A stretch of DNA of 64,000 nt, taken from DAIOEK01 sp963708715. GTDB taxonomy: Bacteria > Chloroflexota > Anaerolineae > Anaerolineales > Anaerolineaceae. The notes under the pieces are model-generated. The model had not been told where the DNA came from and ran no database searches. It worked only from the letters and a program-made list of their open reading frames with translations. Shown here piece by piece: positions 62,836-64,000 of the stretch. How positions within the stretch are numbered: position 1 is the stretch's first letter; each line of letters opens with the position of its first letter. The stretch is from assembly GCA_963708715.1 (NCBI GenBank), contig CAVPSU010000001.1, forward strand, positions 1,488,001 through 1,552,000, in the 5' to 3' direction. A program made the translations under genes and the position numbers.

Positions 62836-63464
62836 TTTTCCTCTTCATGGATATTCGAATTCCTTCCAAGATAACCCGCCAGACTTAATCCCCCCTGAAT
62901 GGCCCAGGTCAGACCAAAGAGACCATAGAATAGGGCAGCCTGAAAGGGTTCTACTATTCCGATAATGGAAACGAACGCCCCAATCAGGATGGCAATTCCA
63001 GCCAGGATCAGGTAGCGGATCAGCCCGGTCCGTAGACCTAAGAAGACTATGAATGCGGCAATCATGATACCGCTAATAAACCAGATCAGGGCTTCGCCCA
63101 CATTCGGCAGGACGAGAAGGATCGCAGCGGATGTGACAGCACCGGATACCAGTGCAATGACAATTCTTCGCCTACGACTCACTTTGGATCTTTCACGATA
63201 AGCGACATATCCGGTCCGCGGGTAGATATATTTCTCTTTGAGCAGGGGGATCACCTTTTTACCCACCAGGAAACCCACCAGGATGATCAGCGGTTGACCT
63301 ATCCCAACCGTTAATGCAGTAATAAAACCCCGTTGGAATAATCCAGAACCAGTGAAGAATGCTCCGAGGAGCAGAAATACCCCGCCAACAAACAGGTCTA
63401 CCAACCCATCATCAAACCAGTAACCGACAGTACGACGTTGAATTTGATCCATATTTGATTTCAT
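62832..63464 (-). CDS. Six-helix membrane protein, unknown function
   Basis: 210 aa. Hydrophobic segments at about 22-40, 47-67, 102-122, 124-142, 148-165 and 175-195 with a positively charged loop (KEKYIYPRTGYVAYRERSKVSRRRR) between the second and third. I recognise no named family. GAGGAAAAT precedes the ATG. The winged-helix gene overlaps its end, so that regulator likely controls this operon. Confidence 0.7.
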   Translation of the reverse strand: MKSNMDQIQRRTVGYWFDDGLVDLFVGGVFLLLGAFFTGSGLFQRGFITALTVGIGQPLIILVGFLVGKKVIPLLKEKYIYPRTGYVAYRERSKVSRRRRIVIALVSGAVTSAAILLVLPNVGEALIWFISGIMIAAFIVFLGLRTGLIRYLILAGIAILIGAFVSIIGIVEPFQAALFYGLFGLTWAIQGGLSLAGYLGRNSNIHEEEK

Positions 63465-63482
63465 ATTTTCCTCAATAGTATT

Positions 63483-63511
63483 GTTTGTATTGCAAACCAG
63501 TTTGTATTATA
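63483..63511 (-). promoter_or_regulatory. Promoter with two AATACAAAC repeats
   Basis: GTTTGTATT occurs at 63483 and 63500 (17-bp offset) on the plus strand, next to a minus-strand TATAAT (63511-63506). CAAAC/GTTTG also form a small dyad at 63493-63504. The promoter box touches the repeats, a likely operator of the winged-helix regulator. Confidence 0.55.
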
Positions 63512-63562
63512 TCAATACTCATCATTCTGTCAATGGGTTACAAACCGTTATAATGAGAAAAC

Positions 63563-63937
63563 ATGAAAAAACTTCATCCGTATGCTCGAGTTCAATTGAT
63601 TCTGTTTGGCGGATGGGCGGCGATCTGGTTGATCGGTTCCATCCTGCCTGGTAGTATTGGAAGCCTGGTGTTGCGATTACGGGATATTATGTTCCTCCTT
63701 TTCAGCCTGGTTACCCTGTGGATGGGTTGGAAAATGTGGACCCTATCGGAATTGATCGTTTCCCCGCTCCTTCTATTATTTAGTGGAATCCTGCGTCGAA
63801 CGGAAGGTAGTCGATCGGCATCCGTTTTTTTGCGTAGATTACATACTCAGCAGGCACTCCGTACCCAGGGATCCATCCATATACTGGTTGGAGCACTGTG
63901 TGCGTTCACAACCATGGTTTACTTATTTATCCTGTAG
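63563..63937 (+). CDS. Small hydrophobic membrane protein, unknown function
   Basis: 124 aa with about three to four hydrophobic stretches (12-30, 38-56, 62-80, 100-122) and Arg-rich loops (RRTEGSRSASVFLRR). A TATAAT lies 8 nt before the ATG, so it may be leaderless. No family recognised. It is divergent from the membrane-protein/winged-helix operon across a 98-bp regulatory gap. Confidence 0.55.
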   Translation: MKKLHPYARVQLILFGGWAAIWLIGSILPGSIGSLVLRLRDIMFLLFSLVTLWMGWKMWTLSELIVSPLLLLFSGILRRTEGSRSASVFLRRLHTQQALRTQGSIHILVGALCAFTTMVYLFIL

Positions 63938-64000
63938 CATCCAAAGGAATACCATCATCACTGCGAGTTCAAGAGATAATCACTGTAATTCCCGGGTGAT

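Overview
The window looks like a chromosomal segment of a Chloroflexota bacterium, most likely class Anaerolineae. This is inferred from gene content and style only: a lipoprotein and a membrane TPR protein with Thr/Pro spacers, a DUF1028 protein, HD-GYP and GGDEF signalling proteins with multi-pass sensor domains, no outer-membrane genes, mid GC, and many short palindromic repeats. No rRNA is present and no marker gene was tested against a database. Apart from a few repeat-rich spots it is an ordinary chromosome; there is no phage, plasmid, CRISPR or restriction locus.

Layout: 1-8000 holds an ApbE/ferric-reductase-like pair, a GNAT protein, a frameshifted Fpg-like glycosylase, an Asp/Glu racemase, a tag/metallo-hydrolase pair, a DUF1028 protein and a lipoprotein. 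8038-8764 is a decayed NarL-type two-component system. 8814-9590 has tRNA-Gly and tRNA-Val followed by repeated pieces of the tRNA-Val 3' end and two 210-bp hairpin-rich repeats. 9661-12116 is proB-proA. 12200-16745 carries two broken REP-associated transposases (RAYT) with their palindromes around an rRNA methyltransferase and a multiply frameshifted ygiQ. 17963-25130 has an HD-GYP protein, small membrane proteins, a Ca/Na antiporter and lipid enzymes. 25558-28057 carries a DUF488 protein, dCMP deaminase and a thioredoxin reductase/thioredoxin pair. 28153-28828 is an intact RAYT with flanking palindromes. 29045-35375 has typA, galE, a pcrA-like helicase, an ArsR regulator and mscL. 35510-43646 holds signalling (GGDEF, OmpR-type RR with kinase, CBS), SIS and DegV proteins and bacterioferritin. 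43920-54607 encodes two giant paralogous secreted beta-helix proteins. 54838-57627 is a divergent TPR/LysM pair. 58839-61696 is a sulfur-handling operon (SQR, DsrC-like, DsrE-like) led by a HTH-PocR regulator. The end has a deleted sodium symporter gene and a small winged-helix regulator/membrane-protein operon.

Three themes stand out. First, three RAYT genes each lie between palindromes whose arms differ from locus to locus while the outer ends share a GTAGGGTG-like edge; a perfect 40-nt palindrome with the same edge stands alone elsewhere. Second, at least seven genes have a -10 box 5-7 nt before the start codon and little or no Shine-Dalgarno sequence, which predicts leaderless mRNAs; the helicase gene has the clearest case (TTGACA, 17 bp, TAGAAT, 6 nt, GTG). 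Third, the sulfur operon is preceded by four direct repeats in exact 10-bp register that overlap the regulator's own promoter and start, a clear candidate autoregulatory operator.

Nine to ten genes are broken. Long intact ORFs (5.4, 4.9, 2.4 and 2.2 kb) argue against uniformly poor sequence, but the single-base indels could still be assembly errors and should be checked against reads.
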